From contig OY855910.1 in the NCBI GenBank assembly GCA_963693305.1, positions 21,468,862-21,532,861 of the forward strand: DNA of 64,000 nt, read 5' to 3'. Positions 1 through 43,205 of the stretch are shown piece by piece (the stretch's first letter is position 1; each line of letters starts with the position of its first letter). Under the pieces are notes generated by a model, which had not been told where the DNA came from, did no database searches, and saw only the letters and a list, made by a program, of their open reading frames with translations. The position numbers and the translations under genes are program-made. This DNA comes from Meandrina meandrites (Eukaryota; Cnidaria; Anthozoa; Scleractinia; Meandrinidae).

Positions 1-28
1 GTGCGGTTCTCATTTCCCATGCTGTAGT

Positions 29-899
29 CTAAACCTCTGCAACTACACGAGGTCCTCTATTTACAATAAACTCAGCAACGTCGAATTTTCCTTCCATTTT
101 CTGCTTATTTGCAAACACCAACAATTCCGTTCTGTTTTTAATACCTTTTTGGACTATTAATTCAGAAAGGTCGAATGCAGATAGGCGTTTTTTTCGTTTG
201 TTGCGGCTCGATCTCTTATCTTCTTCACAAACGCTTCCTTCAATATCCAAGTTAATGTCATCCGTGTCATCATCGGAGCTGGCGGTTTTTGGAAGCTCGC
301 GCTTTGTAAACACTTTCTTTACACTAGAGGCAGCATTAGTCTTCGGAGGTTTTGAATTCCACAAGTCTGGATGATTGTCGCTTTGCAAAAATTCTTGGTC
401 TTCTTTTACAACATATTTCCAAGCGCTATAATAATTATGATGCAGATTGGAAAAAGTAATTCTTTGAGGGTAGCCACCTTTTGCATTTGTCCAGTTTAAT
501 AGCCAAGTGATAGTGATATCCTCCGTTTTCGTGGGACTCTCTGCAACAAGCCCAATGCAAAACATCTGAATTTGTTTCCTTGAAAGAACAAACAACAGCT
601 TCGGCAAAAGATTTGCGCGTTAGAAACTTGTCCAAATTTGATTGGCTGTAGGTCACCAGATAAACCTGCCTCACAGCTGAGGATTTTAATTCCGTTAATA
701 GATCTTCTTTTCCTTTTGTCGCACTGTGGCTTACGTTTTCATCACATCCATCATCGCTAGACTCGGAGTCAGTTCCATAAACCTCAAGAAACTCCATACA
801 CGTACAGAAATAGCAACCGTTGTAAATAAAATACAAAGCGCCGTTTGACGCGACTAAACGCGCAGTTCGTTCTAATATGAAACCACTGAGACTAACCAA
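29..899 (-). pseudogene. Broken HUH Rep-type endonuclease gene (CRESS/Replitron-like mobile element relic)
   Basis: Two overlapping - strand frames carry one protein. The upstream frame (899-435) shows a Rep motif 1-like YLVTYSQ, then a CRE-H-E-N-G-G stretch and the metal-binding HYH of motif 2 (GGYHYHLAIKL). The other frame (607-29) shows YYSAWKYVVKED, whose YVVK fits the YxxK catalytic motif 3, followed by an acidic, serine-rich and then basic region. The reading frame changes between motifs 2 and 3 near 450-470, with some residues missing, and an in-frame TAG at 29-31 closes the last frame, so it is a pseudogene. The motif order matches rolling-circle Rep endonucleases that nick and rejoin single-stranded DNA. 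A helicase domain, if present, would lie beyond the left edge. The copy is probably within a Tec-gene intron, in antisense. Confidence 0.7.
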
Positions 900-1446
900 A
901 GGTATTTCCGAGAACTTTGTGAGAAATATACAATTTAAAACATATATTAAGGAAACGTGGTAACAACCGAATAAATTGAGCGAATTTCCTTCTCGTACCG
1001 ATACTTAATAGTTTTCTGGAAAATCACTTATCATCTCAATCTATGTTCTATTCGTTGCGTTGACGTAAGAAAGTGTTATCTCTGAAATCTGGCAACGTTG
1101 CCTGCGTAAACCAGTACAGAAAAAAAAATTTGGCGATCTTTTAACACTGTACATTGCGTTCTTAACTTCACCTCAAGCCAAACAAATCCAAAAAGCACTG
1201 GACTTCGCTTTATTTAGCACTTTACTGCCATTTTCCTTACTCCTCCCTTTTTGCAGTCAATTAGCGCTAATGACGTCAAAGACAGAAATGCAAAAAATTC
1301 ACTTCTTTATTGTGAAATTTCCAAACCGCGAAAGTTAGAGAAAAGAAATTCATATTTTTTAAAACGATACATTAAAAAGAAATAGTGCTGTAAATTTCAT
1401 CACTTGCTTAGGCTATAAAAGATAGTTATAACGGATTGAAGTACTC
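900..1446. other. AT-rich non-coding stretch
   Basis: I see no coding exon, RNA gene or clear repeat here. It lies between the broken Rep gene and a small inverted-repeat element. It is probably intronic to the Tec kinase gene, whose first exons are not in the window. Confidence 0.4.
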
Positions 1447-1712
1447 AGACAACCAGTTTCAAAATGGTTGAGACACTCTCCTCAAAAAATGCCATTCCCT
1501 TTAAAATTGCTCCAAAAATTGGAAAAGAAGTAAGAAATATAGCTTCCGACCCCCCACCCCCCTTTCAAAGTTGTTGCTTAACTAACTCAATGTCATGCGC
1601 ACAAGTTAGCAACATTGAGATGGGGGAGGGGGGTGAAAGATTGCTAAGTATTTGAAAATCTGAAAATTACCCAGAAAAGGTGTAGTGTCTCAACAGGTTT
1701 TGAAAATGGTTG
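1447..1712. mobile_element. Small inverted-repeat element (MITE-like)
   Basis: The left end (CAACCAGTTTCAAAATGG then GTTGAGACACT) reappears as its reverse complement at 1684-1712 (AGTGTCTCAAC then GGTTTTGAAAATGGTTG). Inside is a second inverted pair, a C-run near 1550-1567 facing a G-run near 1620-1636. The 63-residue open frame within is a by-product. No transposase and no clear target duplication were seen. Confidence 0.5.
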
Positions 1713-1817
1713 TAGCTAGTCATTTCATACGCTCATTTCAGGCTAGTAAGCACACATATTTTTTTAACATGTACTTTTATTGTTGCCTGCTGCTCTGGAA
1801 GTACTTGTATACGAGAT

Positions 1818-1852
1818 AACTTTTTTGTTGTTGTTGTTGTTGTTGTTTTTTT
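1818..1852. repeat. (TTG)n/T-rich microsatellite
   Basis: A run of TTG trinucleotides passes into a T tract. It is simple sequence with no coding meaning. Confidence 0.8.
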
Positions 1853-2303
1853 TTGCATCAGTATGATCCACACTCATTTCATTTCACGTCAGAATAGAAT
1901 ATTCCGTGTCAATGACACAAAAACGTGGCCTAGATTGTCTTTGAACACTGGGTATTGCAGTTTTTAAAAAATTTCCAGTGCGGTTTTGCAGGTATTGAAC
2001 CCTCTTTACCCTTGGCATCATCCAGAAGAGATTTGGGAATAAGATTTTAATCTTGAATCATGTGTTGTGTCGTTAGACTTTCTCTGCATTATGGAACCTG
2101 TTGCAACAACAAATACTCCTAAACTTGGCAGATTCAACTGTGTCAGTCTGTTGCTCCTTCTGTAGTGAAATTTAATCTTTTCCATTGTGGTTTGAAGCTA
2201 ATAATTTTTTCTCCTGAGTACAGTGTTTATGTTATGAGTGACAATTCTTGGTTAATGGTTTTATGAAGGGATCATGAAACATTTCTCTTCTCTCTAAATG
2301 CAG

Positions 2304-33174
<30,871 letters not shown>

Positions 33175-33400
33175 GATACAGCATCGGTCGCAACAGTGAA
33201 TGACAATGAATTTTTACGGAAAGAATGAAAGCGTCTCTCATCAAGAAAAGAATATTTTTTTAGTACAGCGGCCTTAAACGTTGTTAAGGCTTGGCGAATT
33301 TAAATACGTACAATAATTTGTAGATATAAAATTAGAACTGAGTTTAAATTGAATCAGGTATTGACTCGTGAGAAGCTGATCAGTTAGCTTAAGATTACTG

Positions 33401-34177
33401 TCCCAGGGTAGTTAGTCGGGGCGAAACGAAGTAAACCGGGCAGGAATCGTAGCGCCTAAAGTTTTCTATAAAAGTATAAGAGCCCCTGGGAAATGAGTCT
33501 TTCCAGACCATTTCCATGCGGGTCTGCGAATGCTGGCTCCTGACTGAGCAAAAAAATCCTTTGTATTATTTTGCCCAATCAGCGAACAGCAACTTTTGCG
33601 TGTTCGCACACGGCGGTTATTGTATCGGCCATATTTTATTTTATTCAACATAAGATAGCCGAAAAAAGTGGGAAGTCATTTCGGATGTCAGAAAGAAAGA
33701 AATCTCGACATCCACCGGTAAGTTTTGTTTGGACCGATCAGAGGTATCGTAAATATACATTGCTTCTTGTTTACCTGTGCAATGCATTGGGGGCGGTTCA
33801 GCATACTCGCCTAGCCAGCACTGATTGCATTTCTTTGCAGCACGTGATTATTCCAGTTTGCCGAAATATCTGAAAACAAAAAACACAAAAAAGAAATGAA
33901 ATGAGTGATTGATGTAAGCTTCTTATAGGTCTCAATTTTCTGAAATTTTTATTTGGGGTTAAAAGGATTGAAAGTACTGGCTTGTACGTTGAATTTTACG
34001 TTTATACGACTGTTTTGCGGATGCAAAAAAGGAGTAAAGGATTTAAAAAGGGAGACTTTTTGGAAGTGGTCTGAAGAGACTCATTTCCCAGGGGCTCTTA
34101 TACGTTTATAGAAAACTTTCGCCGCTACGATTTCTGCCCGGTTTACTTCGTTTTTCCCCGACTAACTGCCCCAGGGT
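33401..34177. mobile_element. Inverted-repeat element just after the Tec stop
   Basis: The left 110 bp (GTTAGTCGGGGCGAAACGAA onward, through AGAGCCCCTGGGAAATGAGT) faces its inverse at 34060-34170. A 24-base direct repeat, TGATCAGTTAGCTTAAGATT plus four bases, flanks it at 33377-33400 and 34190-34213 with two mismatches. No transposase. Confidence 0.7.
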
Positions 34178-34213
34178 CTCCGAGGATGATGATCAGTCAG
34201 CTTAAGATTGCTG

Positions 34214-35200
34214 AATCTTTAGTTATTGATATTGCTTTTCACGAGTTAAGATATTGGCATAAGGTTGTTCAAAGCGGGCTTACTGCAGTTTTAATATCAG
34301 AATACTGTTTTATACCAATAGAGGCCAACAGAATAAAACATAGAAAAAATAGTTTTGTAGCGATTGTTTTTATAATACGGAATTTAGCTCGACCAGTTAA
34401 CAATTTTTCTAGCATTTATTTTTTAATGGTGATGTTTCGAGTATGTTGTTTTAAATTGTCAAGCTAGGCAACTTTCCAAATATATAAAATAATGTTGCGA
34501 TGGCTACTGCGAACAGGAAATCGCAGCAAAATCAGAGAAGCATAACACTTTTACAAACAAATGAGGGATAATAATCGTTCAAAGCATATCCTTGTCTTGA
34601 CAAACTGAAGATAGTTGTAACATCGAAGAAAGAGAATAAAGTTGCAGATTTTATAACATAGAGAGGTTAGTCTCAAAAGAAACAGTTGTGTTTGAATTGC
34701 TAGCCGGTAACAGCTAGTGAGCGTATTGTACTGATCTCTGTTGTTCGCAATCTGTTCCACGTCTTCCCGACGTTCTCCAGCTCTACTATCACTGTACGTC
34801 TCAACGATTGTTTGATCTTACGGTTTTCCTATTTCTGATAAGAGTAAACGAATCAGAGTAAAATAAGTAGAACAAAGTATAATATGAACATACGATAAGC
34901 GCCCGTGCCTTCAAAGGATTTTCACTGAAATAGAACCAAGGGGAAAACTGGCGTCCAAGCGAATTACTTGGTTTTTCGCAAAAAGACCTTTCAATGGAAA
35001 CTTGACGAAAGAAGCAACGGTTATTCACCAGGCTGTTTGAGCGTATGTGACATATTTACCTAGGCGAATTAGAAGTGAATTATTCAGAGTGGGGAATTGA
35101 GGACTATGTAACCCAGCCCATTGTTTCTCGATTGTTGTCAGTTATTGTCTTAAGCGCCCTTCTCCCTGGTTACAATCAAAGCCACAACAACATTAAATGA
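34214..35200. other. Intergenic stretch, nothing recognised
   Basis: AT-rich DNA with short open frames only. I see no conserved protein, RNA gene or repeat structure. Confidence 0.4.
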
Positions 35201-35214
35201 CTCCACTGAGTCAG

Positions 35215-36215
35215 CTGCAATATCCTTCACAGACTCAATACGACGGGGAATGGACCAAGGACTACTAACTGGCGCCGTTTTCCTTCAAATGAAATTGAAA
35301 AAGCGCTTTGTTGTGATCTTCAATTGGTTGAGAACTGGCTAAGAGACAATAGCCTTTTCCTAAATAAGTCAAAAACAGAGTGTGTACTCTTTGGAACAGC
35401 GAGTAGGCTGAGCACTGTAACAAACTTCTCCATTTATGTCTCGGGATGTTTGATTAAGCGTGTATCCGAATTTAAGTATCTTGGAGTTGTGTTGGACGAA
35501 TCCCTTTCTTGGACTGCTCATGTGCAATATGTTTTAGGAAAAGCTGGCAAGAGAGTGGGCATGTTGGGTCGGATTAGAACGAATGTCACCATTAATACCG
35601 CAAATTTAATTTATAAGACTTTTATTCTACCCGTAATTGACTTTTGTGACACTTTATGGAACTGCTGCGGTAAAGTAAATTCCGATAACATAGAGAAGCT
35701 ACAGAGAAGGTCTGCGCGACTGATCCTTAGACATCACAGCAGTGATGAGGCATTGAAATTTCTTGCGTATGAGACAATGGAAGATAGGCGCAAAAAAACA
35801 TGTATATAATTGAGTTCTTAAAGGTGCCTCAGTTTTTTAAAAACTATTTTATTTTTAATCAATATGTAACGCTTAGACAGACAAGACAGGGTAGCCTTCT
35901 GCATTTGCCAAGAGTGCGCACTGAGACGGCAAAGAAGTCTTTTTATTACTCTGGAGCTCGAATTTTTAATTATTTTTATAACATGTAAATTTTAAGTTTT
36001 CTATTCCAAATTGTATGAATAATTTTATCTCTTCTCGTTGATTTTTATATTTAATCTTTTTAATTTTTATCAAATGTTTTTAAAGTATTGTAAGGTTTAG
36101 GATATTTCATGTACTTTTCCCTTTAGTATTAGTTTTAGCACGGCCTCTGTTGATATCAGTTTTAATTGTAAAGCTGAAAGAGTTACCCTGATGAAATAAA
36201 GGCTTACTTACTTAC
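35215..36215 (+). pseudogene. CR1/Jockey-like LINE fragment with internal deletion
   Basis: The first part (about 35230-35285) encodes DQGLLTGAVFL, an early reverse transcriptase motif. From 35286 the frame continues with EIEKALCCDLQLVENWLRDN, a segment that normally follows the catalytic YADD, so most of the palm domain is missing. Residues such as KYLGVVLDESLSW, LLGRI-type and LQRRSARLI follow. A frameshift near 35805 moves the end (RTETAKKSFYYSGARIFNYF) to another frame. The 3' end finishes with AATAAAGG and a short CTTA repeat at 36198-36218, typical of LINE tails. Confidence 0.8.
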
Positions 36216-38880
36216 TTACCATCAGACACTTAAATTAGTGGGGTTATAAGATGAGTTTCTGCGGAAATCCCTTCATGTACATTTAACTATGTATTTTGAG
36301 GTGTAGAAATTAAACGGAAGCAAAACCTCCGCGTTGGAGCTAAGTTGCCCACCAATCCGGCGCATATTTCCGGTTTCGCTTGACGTATTTCCAGGAAATG
36401 TACACGCTTGGTGTGTCGGTCTGCCTCGTCTCCAGGTGCCGTTGTATTTCATCGCGGTGAAGAGCGCAGGGCTTCATGGTTACGTTGCGAAACCTGCCCG
36501 ACTCCAACGACACTCCAACCTGGACAGAGGCACTGTGAGGATTAACACTATTAGGCCATCTAAATGTTTTCTTCGGTTTAATGGCAAAGCTACACGCGAG
36601 GGACGGTTAGCAAAGGTAAAAGGTATACGAACACTTTCAATTACCATGGGGTAAACATGGGATGATATGTTATTAATTGTGGGAAGATAAGTAAAACTCT
36701 AACAGCAATAAATGTAATTTTTTAAAAGAGTACATTTAAAAAGTCAGTTAAGTGATCCTCTCTTCAAGTAGCCGGGTCGGTGCATATTCCTGGAATTCCT
36801 GGAATAACTGCCACACGTGCTCATTTCGTATTCGTATAATTGTATGAACAAAACTGCTCGTCTGCTTCGCCAGAGATCAGTCGCGGAGTAGCTTATAATG
36901 ATAATCAACGATAATTCTCCAATTCACAGCACGGCACAGCAGCAAAAATCGATGCAATAATAAATATTGTAGAACCTTGAAATTCACGTACAATAAGTTT
37001 CACACAAAACCGCCGTAGGGTCGCCGTATAAGGGTTTTGAGTACATGTATTTTATAATGTTTACAGAATTAGTGGATACTTGTTAACGGTTCGCACGCAC
37101 GATCGACAATCGGCTAGGCACTTCAATTCAGCAAGCATTGGAGAGGCTTCTTACAGAAATTTGGGTTCGTGACTTGTTTCGTCGTCGAGCGTCAATAGAA
37201 TATTTGAGTTGAATTAAAATGACTTTAATATTTTCGCTCTTCTCCTCCAACGATATTTCTGAAACTTGGCTATGGTATGCATTACGTCAATATAAGCTGA
37301 TTCCATAAATTTGGTAAAAAAAACTATCAGCAAAACTTTTTTACTGGATGCGATGTTGTTAAAAAATTGGGGTCCAGTTAAGTGCCAATATCATTGAAAA
37401 TATTTTTCACCATTAAAGTCGAATTTCATATTATTATTGTTGAAGGGTAGGTGAACAGCCATCGCGTCAAAGCCTTAAAAGTTATACGGTAACCTAAAGT
37501 TTGTAATGGACAAGTGTGGCCGCAATAGCTACGGAGTCACCTTAAAGGGAATCTACACTCTTACAACAAGTTAACGTTAAATTGTTTGAAATAATTCCTA
37601 ATTTCCAAATTTTATAAGACAAGGGCGAAAGAGCATTTAATAATAACAGTATTGTTTTGAAGCTTCCAAACAATAGCGGGAGCCATAACACGTCATAAAA
37701 TCCAAAATGGCGGCGCGCTGGAAATTTCAAAGCCATAAACTTTTCCATTTATAACGGGGCTCCCCAGCGGCCCGAAGGTCCCCAGAGCAGAGCCCCATAA
37801 CCATAGAGGGAGGAAAATCATGCATGCATAGAAATAGGAAAACCTTGCATTTGATTTTTCACGGTTATCATGGCTAGCGGCATGGTTCGCGGGCGCGTGC
37901 GTTTTACGTACGAACGACGACGTCGCCTAACTTGCCATATTCAAGAAAATTTCAGGTCGACATGGGCGTCTTACATCAACATATTTGATATTGGACGTCC
38001 ATGTTTCGTTGAGATTTACTTGTTGTAGAAATTTGTAGGACTACTTATATTGACTATGGGCATTTCATTTCGTCTAAACGAAGCGATTGTATGAAAAGGC
38101 GGCAAAATGTTTGGCACGTTGTTCTGCCACAATTCTTACACATACAAAAAATTGTTTTAAAATGACTTACATGACCGGCTCCAAACGAATTTACCGAGTT
38201 TGTTTTACCGCCATGATTTTCTGCCTTGATGGTTTTGCCTTGAGTTGATTGTTTTTGCCAGGACTGCTTTGAAGTAAATCAAAAGAAAATTCTTTGCCTT
38301 CAGCAAGGTCATTTTTACATTAAAGTACTTTTCTACAGTCTTCTACAGGTGTATTATCGTACAGTAAAGGCTCTAAACACTTTACTAAAATTTGGTGTGC
38401 GCCTACGTGCGTAAGTGAGGAACCCATTAAAGTGCAGTGACACCAATTTCAATTTTACAACCAGTTACAGCTAGCCAGAAAAGTAAAGTTATTAGACGGG
38501 TTAACCACAACAAAACCATGAGAGGTCAACGATGTCTGTCATTTTATATTGCCGTGAGTTTATTTTGTTGTGCCTCCAGATTTCCATTTTCATGGCAAAT
38601 TCCCTGTGCCGTAAGATATTTAGTTAAACCATGCGCGATTAAAATTTATCTTGCACCTAAATGGGCCACAGTATACGCAAGCTTAGAAATGGTAAGGCTA
38701 CTTATTTGGAAACACTGTAAACTCGAGCAAGAAATTTATAAATGGGAGCTCTGCTTTTAGGCTTGACTAAATCTATACTAATCTATATATTTGTTATTAT
38801 AGCTGTTATTATATGACTAGCTCCGTGAGCGGTCAAGATGAAGCGAATCTCGTGCTCTGATTGGCTACCCGAGCGGTCAA
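36216..38880. other. Intergenic stretch, nothing recognised
   Basis: No conserved coding sequence was seen. The longest frame, 107 residues at 38437-38760 (+), has no family signature that I recognise. Confidence 0.4.
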
Positions 38881-38884
38881 GATG

Positions 38885-39030
38885 GAGCCATTCCATGGGC
38901 CCAGACCCCAAAATTAGGCATTTGGTACCATTTTGAGGGACAAATGCTATCATATATTTTTCGAATCCTTGAACATTCTAGTTCATTTTGGTATGTGATA
39001 GCAATTCCAAAAGAGTAGCTTTCTTGCTTA
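38885..39030 (+). repeat. Dispersed repeat, first copy of an inverted pair
   Basis: GGTACCATTTTGAGGGACAA and GATAGCAATTCCAAAAGAGT recur as reverse complement with mismatches at 43065-43205. Upstream, GAGCGGTCAAGATG appears twice (38827 and 38871). Confidence 0.55.
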
Positions 39031-39939
39031 AATCACGTGATTTCTGACGTCATCTTTCCAAAATCAATGTTGCATTTTAATGCTCGAAGGGTAATGAAAA
39101 ATCACTTTATCGAAACTTCAAACACGTAAATGTTGTGGGAGAGGCCTGACAAAGTACAAGAAAGGCAGCTGATGCTAGCCAAGGGCTTTTGCCCCACTTA
39201 AGGGTTTTTCTCTGTATGGTTTCCATGGTAACAAAGCCGGATTGCAATATAGACCTCTTATATATCGAGACTGATGTTAGAATTTCAAAATATGGACCGA
39301 GTTTTTAAATGAATCAGGTAGAAAAACACAAGGATTTGTATTTTACAGTACGGACTAGTTATTTGAGGCTAATAAGAGTTATACCGATCTCTCTTTCTTA
39401 CAAAAATGAAAGCATTTCGGGCCAACAGATAACGTCATTGAAATTAAAAATCTTGCCAGCGTATCTTATAAACTTTTCCTTTTTTACATATTCTTGCCAT
39501 AAAGAACATAAAAATTTTGTATATTTGATATCGGTTCAGTGTTTTGCTGAGAGGATAAAGCATTTTGAAATTTGCGATGTCCCGGATGAACGTGTTTCTT
39601 AATTGTCACAAAAACGAGTATTCCGGCTTCATTGTGTTGTTCAATTACAGACGCGGCATTAATTACAAAGTAATATCTAAAATAATGTTAAGTGAAGATG
39701 AATAATATTCATGGAAGAGTTTTCTCGACTGATTATGCATTTCTTTGGCCGCCCTATTTGTGCCCCAGATTAAAGAGGGAAACAAACATTGTGGCTGCAT
39801 TATAACTCAACACTGTTTTGTCTCACAATTATTTTCTTAAGAACTCGGTTGCAAAGAATGCCAGAGAGCTTTAATTTGGCCTGCTCTTTTAACCAATTCC
39901 TCTCTACATCCAGGTGTATAAATGGTATTGGCGAATTTA

Positions 39940-40085
39940 CTGCAGGGGGCGGGGAGAGAGAGGGAGGAGCCCCCAGGCCATCCAGGGGGATTAGCAGTAG
40001 TGCTAGTCGCTTAATGTTACAGATACCGGGATAAGCTCCGGCCTGATGGGTCACTTGGCTCAAACACAAACTTTTCCTACTTACA
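39940..40085 (+). mobile_element. SINE tail fragment
   Basis: CTAGTCGCTTAATGTTACAG, CCGGGATAAGCTCC and GGCCTGATGGGTCAC match the tail of the SINE at 7095 with mismatches. The tRNA-like head is absent. Confidence 0.5.
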
Positions 40086-40089
40086 ATAA

Positions 40090-41730
40090 ACCCATAGTTT
40101 TCAAGGACGTTTTTCATACGAACAAATGTTATGACCATGTTATGACGGGTCTATTAGTTCTATGAGAAATGAAAAAGTTGTTTTCAGTGAAAGCAAGAAA
40201 ACTGGATATAACTCGAGGTCATTATTAAATAACTTCCGAAGTTCTTTAGACAGAAGAGAACAACTCAACTCAGAAGAAAACACCACAAGTCGACACGAGC
40301 GACTTTCAGAGTGTTTGTCAAACTTTCGAAATCTGTGAAATGTGGTAGTGTAACCCACAAAATATTCGGAACGAGGACGGCATTTAGGCTGGAATGCGAT
40401 TAACGGTTCTGACTGAGAAATAGTCATTGTTCCCTTTCTGAAAAATTAGAACATCATACAACTTAAAGCTGTCTAGTATGTTCGTACTCAACTTCATTCC
40501 GTTTTTAAAATAAATAAATTGACGTCTTTTAAAAGAAATCTCCCGAAGAGCTCGTGAAGAACAGGAACTTCGAAAATTGTGGCCTATCAGCGGTGGCACA
40601 TTGACCACATCATTTTTAGGACGCTTCCTCCTCGTGGACTGATATATCAGTCAACCCAGTCCAACTACTTACGTTCTGCTTTTTTCACTTTTGCACGAAG
40701 GTGCAATTAAATTCAAAGCAACTTTTTCCTCTATGCGTGCTCTATCGTCTGTTCAAATATTATTCCATAATTTTCTTGCTCGAGGATTACAGCACTTAAC
40801 CAGCATTGTTAAAGTGTCAACGATGCTCTGTTTTGTTCTTGCTAATTTAACCACTGTCGCTGGGGGAAGTTGGATTCCAAAGTGTCAGGCTTGGACAGCG
40901 ATACCACTGACCCTATGGGACATTTCCAAAAGGCAAGGGAGGTTTTACTCTGAGGTAGTGGTTTTTAATTTTATTGGGTCGAACAGGACCGGATTTGTAG
41001 AGACAAAGTGGCCTTTTAATTCCCTAATTGCGAGAAGGACTTATAGCTCCCTCCTGGGCGGTTTTTAAAGGTGTTACTGCTAATGAGCTGAGAATGCTAG
41101 TGAATAGGCTGTATGGTCATGTTACTTGAACAGCTTCTTGTGAAATAATTGAGTATCAAATGTATTAACTACTGAGCTTCCTTAATTTCATCGATACTGT
41201 TGCATTACGTGCTGCTCCCAAATTGTGATAATTGATGCTAAAGAATATGTCGTATTTCTGGCCAGCTGTAGTCAATTACAAACAGTTCGAGGAGAGTTTG
41301 AGGCCTTTTGCGTCGCCAAGCGCGAAAAGGACAGATAATGTTGTAATAATGTTGATTGTTTCGTCTGCTCGAAATTTTGAATGGCTCTATAGTTTTTGGA
41401 ACATTTCATATATAAGCTTTTCTAATTACAATTTTTTTTTTAAATCGTAAATTGTATTTTCGCATTTGAAGATCTTTTTTGGCAGGGTTTTATCCACCTC
41501 GCGTCTATTTCGGAGCTTATATAATTCCCGCTTTAACGGCAACATTTGCGGTGATAAAACATAGACAGAATTTCCCTTTCTCCAGCAATGTTGAGGACTG
41601 ATTTCAATTCTCCATGTATTGTGGTGCTTTTAAATCGTCGCTGTTGTCATCACTGCAATAAATGAAATGAAAGGGTTTGATTTAACAACCAACTGAAGCT
41701 GAAACCCAGTACCTGATGATAGTTTCAGTA
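40090..41730. other. Intergenic stretch, nothing recognised
   Basis: Short open frames only (the longest is 125 residues at 40691-41068, +), without recognised domains. Confidence 0.4.
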
Positions 41731-41732
41731 CA

Positions 41733-41840
41733 TAAAGGACGAAGGATAATCCGAATAAATTCATTGTGCCCAATAATTTTGACAATTTTGACAAATTATT
41801 GGGCACAATGAACTTATTCGGATTATCCTTCGTCCTTTTT
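41733..41840. repeat. Near-perfect 106-bp palindrome
   Basis: AAAGGACGAAGGATAATCCG opens the left arm, and its inverse closes the right arm before CTTTTT. The arms are about 50 bp with only a few mismatches and almost no loop. AACTGAAGCTGAA occurs on both sides (about 41690 and 41842), so the palindrome may be a small insertion. Confidence 0.75.
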
Positions 41841-41842
41841 GA

Positions 41843-43064
41843 ACTGAAGCTGAACGGTGTTTCTCCGATGTACAGAGGATTTTAAGGTAAAAGTTGAGAT
41901 GCGGTGATTACCGCCTACAAAGAAGGCATCTGTCTGCCATATTTTACGACGCATTTTTATCATTTTGGTCTGTGACGACTCTTCCATGGTTATTTTGACA
42001 TTCTTTGAGCTAGCCACTAGTTCTCCCACCCACCAACCGGGTTCCTTTCCCTGTTTTGCGCACCTGTCCTCGCATTAGCCAAACTAAAACTTGATTACAG
42101 GAAATATCATCTATATATTACATTTTCTGCCGTAATTGCCCCAAAGAAGGTTTCATAAGTAATGCAGGAAACATATTGTCTGAATGCTTTAGGAAACATC
42201 GCCTCGAGGTGTGATACCACAACAGAGATTCCATGTACATCTGATGCAACATTTCGATGATAGTGAATGCATCAGCCCATTCAATTCAAGACGTCCTTGT
42301 TTCACGGTGCAATTAGGTTTAGTAATGAAGTATTTCCGGACAGCGCAATGTAATATCTTTTAATTTAGAACACTTGTTTCTCTTGGCAATTACCACAATT
42401 CCTTTTTTCTGTCTTCGACTGTTGAACACGCGCACGTGCCATCTTGGCGGACATCTTGGCGCGCACAAACCTTTTTAAATTATTTGCGTACGACTGTAGA
42501 AAACAAACTGTGTTTTGCAACATAGTTGTTAGCTTTTCCGAAAAAGGCAGTAGCGCACAAACATCGGGAAGCCAATACCGAGCTAAATAACGTCTACGAA
42601 ACAAATCTTTATTTCAAAAATCAGAACAATATTGATACCCTTTCACGCCTCGAGATAAAATTTCTGGACTGACATTGTAAGTTGATTATATAAATAATTC
42701 TCTTTTAGATTCCGTCAAAATTGCCAAAAATAGTTTTCTAAGGTTTTTAATACAATCTCAATCTTTTTTAGAGATTTCTTTGTCCTTTGCTGGGGATTTA
42801 AATCGATAAATTAAGACCAAAATAACCGTACACCTCAGTACGGCCGCCATCTTGGATTTACCCAGAATGTAATTCAAGACCTTCAAACAGTACTTTGTTC
42901 TGTTTTAGTGATCAATTCAAACTTTTACCATTTTATTGAGTGAACTAGTTAATAATCATGTTTCCAATACTGCAAGATGAAATTGAGCAAAAATAGACCA
43001 TAATAGGAGTTTAAATGCTATCTCAATTTTAGCCTCGTTTTCATGCAGAAGGAGAATTTTTCAC
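41843..43064. other. Intergenic stretch, nothing recognised
   Basis: AT-rich with short frames only. No conserved domain or RNA structure was noticed. Confidence 0.4.
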
Positions 43065-43205
43065 CCCTAAAAAATCCTACTAAGCTACTCTTTCGTGATT
43101 GCTATCAGCTCAATTTTGAAACTCCTTCACATGAACTTTAATCTGATACCACTCACAATTTGTCCCTTTGAATGGTACCAAAATTTGCTCGGGCCCTCAT
43201 GAAAA
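43065..43205 (-). repeat. Dispersed repeat, second copy of an inverted pair
   Basis: The reverse complement shares GGTACCATTC, AGGGACAAATTGTGA and GATAGCAATCACGAAAGAGT with 38885-39030. The pair is 4.2 kb apart. Confidence 0.55.

Noticed and set aside
1464..1655. Possible upstream PH-domain exon
   Set aside because: The frame sits inside a small inverted-repeat element and lacks PH residues or splice sites.
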